Source: Gordionus sp. m RMFG-2023
Lineage: Eukaryota > Nematomorpha > Gordioida > Chordodea > Parachordodidae
Length of the DNA stretch: 64,000 bases
Direction of reading: 5' to 3'
NCBI RefSeq assembly: GCF_954871325.1
Contig: NC_088779.1
Coordinates: 6,450,846 to 6,514,845, forward strand
Positions 10,523 through 20,893 of this stretch are shown one piece after another. The notes under the pieces were generated by a model that saw only the letters and a program-made list of their open reading frames with translations, was not told where the DNA came from and did not search any database. The position numbers and the translations under genes are program-made. Positions within the stretch are counted from its first letter, which is position 1; the number at the start of each line of letters is the position of its first letter.

Positions 10523-12544
10523 TTAATAAACCTCATCCAAGTTAGCCAAGTTCGAAATATCGGTAAGCGAAAACCGAAAAATATCGTCGGTTCCTGTATA
10601 GGTCTCAGGAAGAAACATACTTGAAGTAATTTGAGAAATTTGGGAAGGAGATGAGTCTGTTTTAGGTGCCCCATGAATTTCTTTCATTTTATCCCCATCA
10701 ACTTTCAATCTTTCTCCCTCCCGGATGGTTTCCATAAGTTTTTGAGTTGCTGCGTCGGGTCTATGGGTTTCCTGCTTACCGCTCACCAAAGAGACAGTTT
10801 CTACTGAACTTATTTTATTGAGGCTTTGGTTAGATGAGGGTTTGCTCTTAAGCCCTGAAATACCGAAAGATTTGGGAAACAAAACCGAGCCTAATTTTTT
10901 GACTAAGCTGTTTTTGCGAGTCGACATTCCTCCTCTGTAGGAATCGATGGACATCAATGATCCTGTAACGGAATTCCTCTCTTTACCCCTAATAGGTAGA
11001 GGTTTAGTAATCAGCCTTTTTAAGAGGGGTTGCTTGGTCTCTTCGACTAAACTAGTACCGAGAATATAATTCTCGAGATCTACTATATTTTCTTCCTGTA
11101 TTTTTTCCAGTGGTAGAAAATGTGACTCTTCAGGAACAATTTTGACGTCCACAGCCGAACCTTTGGGGCCCTCTTTCTCTGATTGAGCAGATGCGGTGGT
11201 ATAAGGTAATTTGACCTCTTTTAGGTCCCAGAAAGAATCTTTCAGTAATTCAGGATGTTCATTGTACATTTCATCTACTAACACATAGCCAATCTAAATT
11301 TCCATAATGTAATGAATTTTTGCAAGATTAGTTATATTCGCGGTAGTTGTTTTAAATATCAAATAATTTATATATTTTGCAGAAATAACCGAAAAAGCCT
11401 AACCATTATCATAAAACAATGTAGAAATTAAATTCACTGATTTATAAATTTTGATTTAATTAAAATACACTTCATTTACTTAAAAGATAAAGTAAACGCA
11501 GCACATTATTAAGTTTATAATACCTTAAGATGCCTGTCAATTAGATAATTAATTTCAAAATCATCATCATCTTCTCCAAACGGATTGACAATTGTGGCAG
11601 CTATTTTGATCCAGCCCATGTAAAAAAGAAATTGAAATAAGAAAAACACAGTGGAGAGCCAACTAAATTCAGAATCTATTGATCCCTTAGCTATTTTTTC
11701 CAAATCAATATCAACTAATTGCTTGCCCATAAGATTCGTCAAAAAATACGAATATAACGAGATTACTACGACTTGCGTGTAGATTAAGGGAATGCAAACC
11801 CAATCGTAGTCGAATGTTCTCCTACAGGCCTCGTGAAATAAACAAATCTCTTCAACCAGCTTACACAAAGCAAACTCGTCTTTTATTCTTCCTTCCTTTT
11901 TACATACAGAAATGAGGGTATTGCACCAAGCCAAAGGGATCAACCATTTAGGGTAAATACATTTGACATTTTCATAGGCTTCTTTTTCCACTAAAAACAT
12001 GACCCCGCTATCCACTAAATGATTGAGGGTAGGAAATCTTTTCTTAGCAGGTGTCGATATCTGCCTCATGAGTAAAATGAAGGATATGTTCACGTAACGT
12101 ATAATTGTTCTTCTAAGAAGCCTCCCCCTTTCATCCAGTCCTAGAATGAAAGATGAAATACTAAATCCTAATGTGTCGGGCCATGGCAGAGAATCGTAAC
12201 GATCCCAAAATCTATTCACGACGGTAGTAATGTAAAAAGCTAAAATGAAAGCTAATGGAATTCCGTCGGCAATTTTTTGACACGCCAAAACAGCTGTTTG
12301 AAACATTCGTCTTTTTTCTGGATCATTCTTTAATTTATACCTATACACCAATTATATAACATACCATGCATAAAAATGATATCACGATTTACCTATATGT
12401 CATGTTTATGGTTAAATACATGCAAATAAATATCAAGAATTCTTTCCATAAAATTTTATAAACGGTTCCTTTCCAGCGAATCAATATTTTAAAAAATACC
12501 GAAAAAGATTCGGTGGCGACATCTGCCGAATATGAAACTGTCAT
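10523..12544 (-). CDS. BEST: Bestrophin calcium-activated chloride channel (complete, 3 exons)
   Basis: Bestrophins are pentameric Ca2+-gated anion channels of the plasma or organelle membrane. Exons, in order: 12544-12393, 12340-11524, 11293-10523, giving 579 aa; introns of 52 and 230 nt, all GT-AG and in phase. The N-terminus MTVSYSADVA and RWKGTVYKILWKEF matches the family start (human MTITYT..., RWRGSIYKL). The pore-neck residues I78, F82 and F86 in IPLAFILAFYITT correspond to human I76, F80 and F84. LPWPD and DERGRLLRRTIIRY are conserved, FDYDW and IPLIYTQVV precede transmembrane segments, and the Ca-clasp NPFGEDDDDFE falls at 303-313 (clasp acids 307-311). Exon 3 continues in register with LVDEM and PYTTASAQ, then a long variable cytosolic tail (about 230 aa) that ends with FSLTDIS, like the vertebrate FNLTDM element. 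Base composition is clearly less AT-rich than the island genes at 28-42 kb. Paralogue identity (BEST1-4) cannot be fixed. Confidence 0.93.
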
Positions 12545-12944
12545 TTATAAAGCTAAACAATTACATATCAACATATATATTTTAAAGTTAAAATGATGGA
12601 AAAAAATAACATTTCATACATAAAATGATTGAAAATGATTGTTTATATATACCATGTATAATATGTTAATAACATTTATTAAATGGGCAAAAAAAATATA
12701 TATTTGAATGCAAAATCGCTCCATTTGAACCTATTTTTTTAAAACGACTAATGCAATATTTTCGCCAAAAAAATATTGCCTAAGTCTCGCGATTTCGCGA
12801 ATAGTTTCGCAGTATAAATAACAAATGGTGATGAGGCCCCTTTATTTTCAAATTCAATTGTATAAACTTAGGCCAATAATTTTTCAAATAAATTATTATT
12901 ATTAAGGATGTCCGATAAAAAATACATTTAATTTTTTTAAAAAA

Positions 12945-13175
12945 TCAGTACAAATGATGTCTATCTGTGGGTGTTTGGCCGTCAAAAAGATTAAGCGTTA
13001 TTTCAGGCCAAGTAGGATTGCAAATGACAATGAGCGTTATGAATAAATCAGGTTTATCATATTTTAATACAATATTCATGGCATCATGGTAACGTTCTTT
13101 CATATTTCTAGGAGAGCCTTGTAACGAAGAAGGCAAAATAATTGGGCATCTTATTTGGTGAATCAACATTATCAA
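12945..13175 (-). mobile_element. Helitron Rep/helicase fragment
   Basis: The minus-strand frame contains ILPSSLQGSPRNMKERYHDAM, then KYDKPDLFIT, CNPTWPEI and GQTPTDRHH. In order these are the hallmarks of the Helitron-like N-terminal domain (ILPSSFxGSPRxMxxxYQDAM, GKPDLFIT, CNPxWPEI, GQxxxDRPDL) that precedes the HUH Rep nuclease in rolling-circle transposons. Only about 75 residues survive; the HUH and helicase parts are absent nearby, so it is an isolated fragment about 400 bp upstream of the bestrophin start. Confidence 0.85.
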
Positions 13176-13616
13176 AACCCAGATACAAAATAATCCGTTA
13201 AACCTGAATATTTCGCTACACGTAGCGTAGCTTGGTCTAATTATATTTTATAAAATGTAGGTTATTATGAAATACCTAAGACAAATGAAAGTATTAATAT
13301 TTAATGAAAATAAATCAATATACATATACATATTAATAGTAAAAATTGTTCAGCTCATATAAAATATGATTTTAAATTAATGAGGTCAAAAATAAAAAAT
13401 TTATTTTAATTTACCTAATCTTTGGTAATCTTTTTGTTCTTTTACTCAATTTTTGATTTTATTTCAAAAAAAAAAATATAAGTATAAAAATGGTGATAAA
13501 TAGAAAATGATTAAAAAAAAGGATCCAATAAAAATGAAAATAAAATTTAATTAAACCAATGATATGGGAGGATGAGTAAGCCAAGGTATAATATACAAAA
13601 ACCGTATTAGATGTAG
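13176..13616. other. AT-rich spacer, nothing recognised
   Basis: Low-complexity AT-rich sequence with no open frame or repeat boundary that I can support. Confidence 0.4.
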
Positions 13617-13690
13617 GGGGGAGAGGCAGCTGAATAGGTAGAAGGTTTGCCTATGGGGCGGGGAGGCGCGGGTTCGAATCTGGTTATACA
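13617..13690 (+). mobile_element. tRNA-derived SINE head
   Basis: A pol III A box-like GGCAGCTGAATAGGTAGA (13625-13642) is followed at tRNA spacing by a perfect B box GGTTCGAATCT (13671-13681). No closing acceptor stem is visible, so this is a tRNA-derived SINE rather than a working tRNA. The tail to about 13790 may belong to it. Confidence 0.6.
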
Positions 13691-13997
13691 AAATAAAATA
13701 TTTTCCTCCCTGGGGTAAATTTTGCCCTAAATCCGAATTTGAACTCGAATAGGTTGAGATGGGTCGACCGGGCGGATAGGTCGTAAATTTAACATAAGGA
13801 GTTTACACTTTCCGTAACTTTTATAACATCAAAACGTTATGAAAGTTGACGGAAAAAAATATAATTAACATTAAGATGATAGGAAAATTTTTTCTTGATT
13901 ACGGAGATAATATTATTAGATAACCTTGTTATGTCAATTCATAGGGGTGGCAGAAAATTTTCTTTTACTATTGAGTATATAAATGATAGTTTCGATA

Positions 13998-14086
13998 ATC
14001 GCAGAGAAATAATCGTTTCAATATAATAAAACATTTTAGGATATCGCAGAGAAATATCGTTTCAATATAATAAAACATTTTAGAAT
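13998..14086. repeat. Two-copy tandem duplication, 45-bp period
   Basis: ATCGCAGAGAAAT and TCGTTTCAATATAATAAAAC each occur twice, 45 bp apart, with two or three differences. Recent local duplication, non-coding. Confidence 0.85.
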
Positions 14087-14130
14087 ATTAAGTAATATAA
14101 AGTTTAACAATAAAAGTCCACTATATCTAT

Positions 14131-14213
14131 CAGAGACCTGCAGGACTATTTTTTAAAATATATCCGGGGCGGGCAGGGCCGTGTCATGCAAATGTTACCT
14201 CTGCATGTCTCTG
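14131..14213. mobile_element. 83-bp miniature of the GATCTGCA/CCCGG repeat family
   Basis: Ends CAGAGACCTGCAG and CTGCATGTCTCTG are inverted repeats. Flanks ATATCTAT and ATATCTGT form a 7/8 target duplication. The interior keeps the GGGGCGGGCAGGGCC patch typical of the family. Confidence 0.7.
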
Positions 14214-14262
14214 ATATCTGTATATGTTGAACAGTACATGTTAAATTTAGAATAGAATATTC

Positions 14263-16028
14263 CAGGCCCGTTACCAATGGGGGCCGGGGAAGGGGGAAAT
14301 TTTACCCCCCATATCAAATTTGACTGTTTTTCTAAATATCATTTAAGCTAATAAAAATTTTACTTCCGACCCCGCCCCCTGCCCCGTCAAAATTTTTCAA
14401 TATCAAGCATAGTTTATCCTTACTGCTAGTTGCATTAATTAATTATTTTCCTATAGCTCACTACTCCGTAGAAATTTACAAAAACCAAATTTCGATTTGG
14501 TTCAAGTTATTGATTTGGAGGAAAATGTGGACAGGAAGAATATGTAGATGAATATTTATAATATTTATATAGACGTTGAATCAAACTAAATCTTATAGAA
14601 TATTATAAAATATCTAATATCATTCCATTCTTAGATTCTTTTTTATCGCAAATTAAAGTACGGTTTTTAGATAAAAACAAGTCTTTGGTAATCTTCAAAT
14701 TTTATTGCCTAAAGATCTTCGTTTCCTGATGCCATTATTGGTAAAATTAAATATTTAGCAAAATTTTATTCCTATGATATTGATACTGAAATCAATTCAA
14801 TCAGTAAATTCGAATTGTGGTATAAATATTTACTACTTTTATTATTTTACCTGAGCATGCTATTGATGCGCTCAATCGGTATAAGGAAACCTTAGCTTAA
14901 TTTTCAAATATTTTGAAGGTATTTAATATTCTTGCATGTTTGCCTATTACAACACATACGAAGAAAGGATTCATCCCTTTTTTCCTCCCTCTAGGAAAAT
15001 AAGAAACTTGTAGCCTCAGATGTTTGAAAACTTATTAAAATACTACTTCTCGGCTAAATGGGTTAGCTTTGTTTACTATCCACAGAGATTTAATTCCAAC
15101 GAAAGTCGCATTATAATTCTAGTATTTAATAAATTTTTTATATAATATTGTATTTGATAATAAAATATAAAAACTTGTTCTTTAAAAAATTTTCTAGTCA
15201 ATATTTTATACACACTACAAATTAGTATTTTCAATAAAAAATTTTTTATATTTATATTGTATGGGAATTTAAGATGAGGCTAGTTTTCTAAAGCAAATTT
15301 CATAAACACAAAATTTTTATTTCAATTTTATATTTTTTAAAAAAAATTTATTTATAATATACCTAACTTAAAATAAAAATTGTGTTATAACCTTTATTTC
15401 TTCTTTTATTCATAAGCGCGAATTAGTAAATAAATCAGGATACCCAAAAGAAAGCGTCTACTTAGGTCAACGCATAGGAATTCAGATTATAAAATCTAAT
15501 TTCACATGCTTCATAGGTTCATAGGTTCATTCCCCGAGGAGCCCGATTAATCTAGATTTTCTTCCTCTTCCCTAAATTATTTAAAATTCCCCCTCCCCCT
15601 TCTTCCTCATATAATAATTTGCATTAATTATATTTCCTTTATATCTATTATTATACTTTGTATTATGAAGTCACTGTTTGTTAAATTTTTTCAATTTTCT
15701 AGAATATGTTTTGGACATGATTTTATTTTTATACTATCATTTTGTCAGATTTAATTTGTCTATTACATTATTAATAAATGTTAAATTTAAAAATTTAAAA
15801 AAAAAAATTCTTAAATAATTAATTTATAAAAGGAACCAAAATTCAAATAAAAGCTAAAAATATTGATATAATTATTAATAAATTATGAATAATTTAAAAG
15901 AATAGCTCAAAGATATGACCCAGCCGAAGGTGGGAAAAAAGTGGCCAAAGGCCAGCCAAAGAGGGTTAGAGGGGCAAAGGGCCCAAAAAAATCCCCCCCC
16001 CTATGGGAAAATCCTGGATACGCCACTG
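14263..16028 (+). mobile_element. hAT-type transposon with perfect 8-bp target duplication
   Basis: The element starts CAGGCCCGTTACC and ends GGATACGCCACTG (inverse CAGTGGCGTATCC), imperfect termini typical of the ZMYM/DUF4371 group of hAT elements. It is flanked on both sides by the identical 8-mer GAATATTC (14255-14262 and 16029-16036). It holds a decayed transposase (next entry) on the plus strand. Near the right end are GGCCAAAGGCC-type palindromes. Confidence 0.8.
14580..15135 (+). pseudogene. Decayed hAT (ZMYM/DUF4371-like) transposase
   Basis: Broken frames read, in order, FIPFLDSF-like and QLKVRFLDKNKSL (about 14625-14690), LACLPITTHTKKGF (about 14935-14970, matching the family's LATLPVTTCTAERSF), and FSAKWVSFVYYPQRFN (about 15045-15100, matching MGxERLNGLALLNIHRDI). 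These are the C-terminal dimerisation signatures of hAT transposases. Several stops and frame changes show it is dead. Confidence 0.55.
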
Positions 16029-16165
16029 GAATATTCAATTCGTTTTGAAGGATTAAACCGTTTTGAAATTGAATGGTGAGGAATAAGAATAGTTAATTAT
16101 TCGCTATTCGAATACGAATAAAGAACTATTTTATTTAGGTAATTCGTCTTTTGGAATAATTATTG

Positions 16166-16252
16166 GAATATTTTGATCGAATATTTTGATCGAATATTTT
16201 GATCGAATATTTTGATCGAATATTTTGATCAAATATTTTGATCGAATATTTG
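16166..16252. repeat. 13-bp minisatellite, about 6.5 units
   Basis: The unit ATATTTTGATCGA is repeated head to tail with one A-for-G change (GATCAAAT). Confidence 0.9.
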
Positions 16253-16289
16253 GATTATTTCGGGATAATGAATATAATTGGCTTGAGGC

Positions 16290-16690
16290 AAGACATTAAT
16301 GATCACTCGCGCCTAGTTTTTCAAACCCGACCCGGCCCAAATTTTTAAGAAAAAATTTGTTTTGCCCGGCACTATCTCGAACGAATATTTTTCATTTGTC
16401 CCGAAAAGCCCGTCGAAATAAAATACAAATTATTTGTCCTCCGAACCTGACCGGAATTTATTTAAATATAGAAAGAAATTTTTTTTTTGATTGTAAAAAA
16501 AAATAGCCTTGTTTCTAGCAAGAATGTTTAAACACATCAATTTTTTACCAATATGAAATGATATCTTAATTACAAATTTTAACCCGCCAAAATTTTTTTA
16601 ACATAAGACCTGACCCTGCCGGAATCCGTTCTGACCGGGCCGGGTACGAGCTACGAGTCGGGCCGTGATTTGCAGTTCTCTACTTGATAT
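16290..16690. repeat. Decayed copy of the CCCGGCCCG/GATCTGCA repeat family
   Basis: Contains CCCGACCCGGCCC near 16328 and GACCGGGCCGGGTACGAG near 16632, ending TTTGCAGTTCTCTA, the same layout as the intact copy at 61637-62001. No clear target duplication. Confidence 0.5.
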
Positions 16691-16983
16691 TATAATAAAT
16701 TAATACGCATTTTAATTTCGTTAATAACTTTAGCATATGTTCTGTAAATAATTCCCAATAATAATTCTTCGAAAATAAATCCAAAATTTTTAAATATTTT
16801 ATTTGAGGATTTTTTATTTCGTGATTATATTTATAGGAAATTTTTTTTTCTCCTTATTTTATTAATTTTGGAATTTTTAATATCTTTAAAAAACGGGGAT
16901 TTTTTTCCCGGGGAATTATTATATGTAAATTTTATTATTCGTATGAATATGAATAGTAAATTGTTTGTTTCGTTTATCCTTAT

Positions 16984-17815
16984 TAGTGAAGGTCAATGGT
17001 CCGGTCCTATCGGTCTTATAACGGGACAGGACGGAACCGATTGTCGGACCTATCTTTTTTTGAGGATCCTGGTTCGGACCGGTCTTTTTATTTTTTACGG
17101 TCCAGACCGCGGTCCGGACCGGTCTTTTATTATTATTTACGTTTGCTTTACTATTCGATTAATATAATTTTTTTGTATATTTTATTTTATGATATTTTTC
17201 TAGATGAGTTATTTTAGATTTTGTTAATTTTTATTTTACAATATGAAAATCATAAGTTTGTCCAAGAAACATTTTACTTATAGTCCCAATAAAAAACAGT
17301 ATGTGTTCATTGCAGTACCAAATTTAATGTATCGTCAGCAACAAGTAAGTAAATAATTATTTATAATTTTTTAAGCAATAAATTAATCAAAATAAGCAGT
17401 ATTATTATTATAATATTTTGGTTATTATTTATATAGTTCTATTTTTTCTAAGAAACTGTCTGAATAATTCATTGTCAAAATAACTTAATCTTATTTTTTA
17501 TGAAATAATTAGATACCTTATGCAGACATCTGATAAAACATAAAATATGTACTTCTAATGATAAAAATGAAAATATCTCAAAAACATAATCTACTCTTAA
17601 TTTTAATATGCCCTCCACAAGCACAAAATCACTTTCTTCAATACCATTGAATAAATTTTATTGTTTATATAATACTCTTATATTTAATAAAATGATAAAA
17701 CAAATTAAATTAGGTTAAAAAAATATGTTTTTTATTTAAGAACAGGTCTGGATCGATCTTTTTCTTAAGGACCGTGGTCCGGTCCGGACCAAAGACCGGA
17801 CCGTGACCTTCACTA
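16984..17815. mobile_element. 832-bp hAT-derived element with GGTCCGGTCC inverted ends
   Basis: Ends TAGTGAAGGTCAATGGTCCG and CGGACCGTGACCTTCACTA are inverted repeats, each followed inward by several GGTCCGGACC palindromes. Flanks ATCCTTAT and ATCCAAAT match at 6 of 8 positions. The interior retains a decayed BED finger (next entry). Confidence 0.75.
17242..17680 (+). pseudogene. BED zinc-finger exon remnant within a hAT element
   Basis: A frame reads KKHFTYSPNKKQYVF, then after an AT-rich gap DTLCRHLIKHK (about 17513-17545), matching the front (FxxxPxKK) and the HxxxxH half (LxRHLxxxH) of a BED finger. The first cysteine pair is lost and the frames do not join cleanly. A Ser/Thr-rich segment (MPSTSTKSLSSIP) follows, as in ZBED-type transposases. 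Confidence 0.45.
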
Positions 17816-17890
17816 ATCCAAATTGAATGCAAATAATGCATTTATTCTATTCGCTTTTTTTTAAAAAAACCCGAATAGTTTAAATCGTTA

Positions 17891-18081
17891 AGTGTTGTTA
17901 AACCCCTCGTTTTAAGCCGAATTTTAAAAACGGCTAACTTAATATTTCATCCAGAATACTTTTACGCAAGCCTGAAGATTTTGTCTGTTAGCGAAATCTC
18001 GAGGCTCAGGCAATATTTCTCTGGCTAAAATAATGAGTTAGCCTTTTAAAATAAACTCAAAACGAGCCGTTTAACTTCACT
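17891..18081. mobile_element. MITE, TAGTGTTGTTAA family
   Basis: Starts AGTGTTGTTAAAC and ends GTTTAACTTCACT, with the family body (GCCTGAAGATTTTG, GAAATCTCGAGGCTCAGGCAA). Flanks AATCGTTA and GATCGCTA match at 6 of 8. Confidence 0.7.
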
Positions 18082-18094
18082 GATCGCTATTATT

Positions 18095-18226
18095 AGCTAT
18101 AAAAATAAAATGTAACATATTTTAAAAAAAATCCAGCCAGACCAAGCTTTAAAAATATAAAACCCGAGCTAGCCAGGCATACAAAAAATCTGGGCCAGGC
18201 CGTGCTACCTCTGCAGGTCTCTGATA
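18095..18226. repeat. Right part of a GATCTGCA/CCCGG family copy
   Basis: Shares TTAGCTATAAAAATAAAATG and the ending CTACCTCTGCAGGTCTCTG with the copy at 35275-35482. Left end not found. Confidence 0.5.
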
Positions 18227-18545
18227 TCTATAAACATGGGCACTGGAATCTTGGTTGTGAGGATTTTTTTGAAAAACATTTATCAACATTCGACATGCAG
18301 ATTTTATACTTTATTTTATCAATGATAAAATATAACGTAGGAAATCCATTTTATCCATACCAAATTTATTAAATGTATTACAAATATACTTTCTAAGCTA
18401 CATCCATATATGGCTTGGTTTGATTGTAATGTATGTGGATGAGAATAATTTTGTCGAGGTTGATTATAGATATATTTTTGAAATACAATACCTGACCAGC
18501 AATAGAGATGTTCAGTCAGTAAACAACATTTTTAAACGATCCGTA

Positions 18546-18830
18546 TTGGAAATTTAATTCATAGTTAAATAATATAATAATATTTGAAATTACGTTTAAG
18601 ATGTTAGTCTTTTCCCCTTGAATGTTGTTTTCGCTACAAACAAATTATTAACCAAAAACGAAAAAAAATATACATCAAAAAAATTTTAGATTGGAAATTT
18701 AATTCTGAGTTTAATGATATAATAATATTTGAAATTATGTCTAAGATATAAGCCTTTCCGCCTGAATGTACTTGCGACAAATAAAAAATTATCGAATCGA
18801 AAACCTAGAAAAAAACATCTTGAAATTTAT
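18546..18830. repeat. Two-copy tandem duplication, period about 144 bp
   Basis: TTGGAAATTTAATTC, AATATAATAATATTTGAAATTA-like and CTTTCC..CTTGAATGT-like blocks recur in the same order from 18546 and from 18690, moderately diverged. Non-coding. Confidence 0.7.
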
Positions 18831-20137
18831 ATCTGCCATTTAAATCTTTATCTACTATTTACAATAACATACTTACTTTCAATTTAGTTATGAAATAAAC
18901 TTAAAAACGTAAATAGAATTATAATTTTTAAAAAATTTCATTTTTTAAAATTATATTTATATAAAATCATAACATTTAAAAATTAATATAATTAAATTAC
19001 ATATATTAAAACCGCTAATTATATCAAAGAATATTTTAAAGATCTTTAAATTTCCATTTTTTAAATTTAATATAATAAATTAATAAATCAATTATTTTTC
19101 TCATTAATTTTCTTTGTTATTTTTATTTTAGCCTTTCGACTTATAGATCTTGCGTAAATCAACTTTATATTATACATTAAATTTTAGCCCTGTGTTAGTA
19201 TAAAAATTAATATCACATCTCATCTGATTGATAATGGACGAAAATATAGATTCTACCAGATCGGCTGAATTTTTATTATGATTAAGCTATTATGTTTATA
19301 AAAATTTTACAGGGGATATATTACAACATCTCCAAAGTCGAGATTATTCAGACTTGAGTGGAGCAATTTTGCATTACTAATGATATGTAAAGGTTTTTTT
19401 TGGGGGGGGGGGGGTTAATCTTTTCAGTGAATATCCTGTCCTTTTAGACGCTGCATGTAATTTTTTTATGATTTAGAGAGCTAATTAGAGTACAAAAATA
19501 AAACAAAAGTAGGCTGTCATTCTTAATTCTTAGCCAGAGATGATATTATTTACATAATTATTAGAATTTTATAATAAATTATATTTTTTTTTACTAGTGA
19601 TACTTTAAAAATCGACTTTCAAAATGTATATTCTTCAAAGTATTTGTATTTAAAATACATTTTTCTAAAAGTATTTATATTTTAAATACATTTGCGCAAA
19701 AATGTATTTGCATTTATATTCAAATATTTTTTATGAAGTGTATTTTTATATTTGAATACTCATTTTTGAAAATTTGCCCAACCTTGGAAATGATATTCCA
19801 AATTATAAATTTTAATATATAAAATATAAGAATATGATAAGAGAAAAGCTGAAAAATATTAGCGTAAGTTTTAAAATGTGTGTTTCACTATTTTATACCA
19901 AAATTTTCTGATATTTCTTATAAATCACGAATTGATTGATTCTCATTTTTACAGTAATATTGAGTATCAAAAATATGAAATTGAAATTATAATTTTGTTA
20001 TGATTCCTTGTTTGTTTCATCATATGTAATCAGTGTTATATAAGCGTATGCATTTGTGATAAGGCCATAAATTCATAGTTCACGCAAATAAAATATTCTC
20101 ACATTTAAAACAAAAGCGAGTTTTATTTATGTAATAT
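18831..20137. other. AT-rich spacer
   Basis: No gene recognised. Contains a poly-G run near 19398-19413 and a cluster of near-repeats of TATTTGTATTTAAAATACA at about 19640-19760. Confidence 0.4.
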
Positions 20138-20145
20138 GTATATAT

Positions 20146-20885
20146 CAGGGTTGTATTTGACCGGTCAAATACGGTCAAATTCAAAAATATGTTTTTTTAA
20201 GTTAATATTAACTTTATTTTGAATATAATAGTAAAATGAATCTATATTATTAATTTTTTAAATTCATTGTCATTCAATAACTAACGTGTAGCTATATGTA
20301 GCAGAGTTTTGTTCTGATTCATATTCAATATTATCATTTTCTTTAATATTTTTTAATCAATTTTCTTGATGTCTTAGATCTTCAATCGATTTCTATTTTC
20401 ATAAGAATATTAACCCAAATCGACTTATTTCTTTCTAAAGAAGAAGTAGAACTAGTAATTGTTAGTCTCTTAAGGGGCAGGGTGGGCAAAGTTTAATCTA
20501 TTAACTTGAGGTCGGAATTGATTGTTTCTGGAAATTAATACTTTCCACATAATTTGCTATATTAAACATGCTGTTTTTTCTTCTAAAATTAATTATATCA
20601 CTTAAAATATTTTGGTCATCACTACCTTGTAAAATAGCTAATTCTTGAATTATATTACATACTTCATTAATTTCACTGTGAGTTCTCCTCTTGATATTGT
20701 GGAAACAAAAAATAAGCTAACATTGTGATCACATGCATTTACATCGTTTTTCCCTTTTTTAAACATATTTTTAATTTATTTTTCCTTTAAATTTTTTAGA
20801 GTATTTGACCGTATTTGACCTGTCAAATACTTGACCGGTCAATTGACTGAATTTGACTGGTCAATTGACCGACTTGCCAACCCTG
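20146..20885. mobile_element. 740-bp hAT element, perfect 8-bp target duplication
   Basis: Termini CAGGGTTG and CAACCCTG are the classic hAT end, flanked on both sides by GTATATAT (20138-20145, 20886-20893). Subterminal repeats are built from TTGACCGGTCAA and GGTCAAATAC. On the minus strand about 20500-20700 a 58-residue frame reads THSEINEVCNIIQELAILQ and NYVESINFQKQSIPTSS, possibly a transposase scrap. It cannot move by itself. Confidence 0.85.
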
Positions 20886-20893
20886 GTATATAT

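Noticed and set aside
10441-10674. Minus-strand frame of 77 codons
   Set aside because: Shadow of bestrophin exon 3 in another frame.
13617-13690. Functional tRNA gene
   Set aside because: A and B boxes are present but acceptor and anticodon arms do not pair; a SINE head fits better.
16166-16252. CRISPR-like repeat array
   Set aside because: Units are contiguous with no spacers, in a eukaryotic genome; it is a plain minisatellite.
16868-17217. Two overlapping plus-strand frames
   Set aside because: They run through the GGTCCGG inverted end of a hAT element and have no protein-like pattern.
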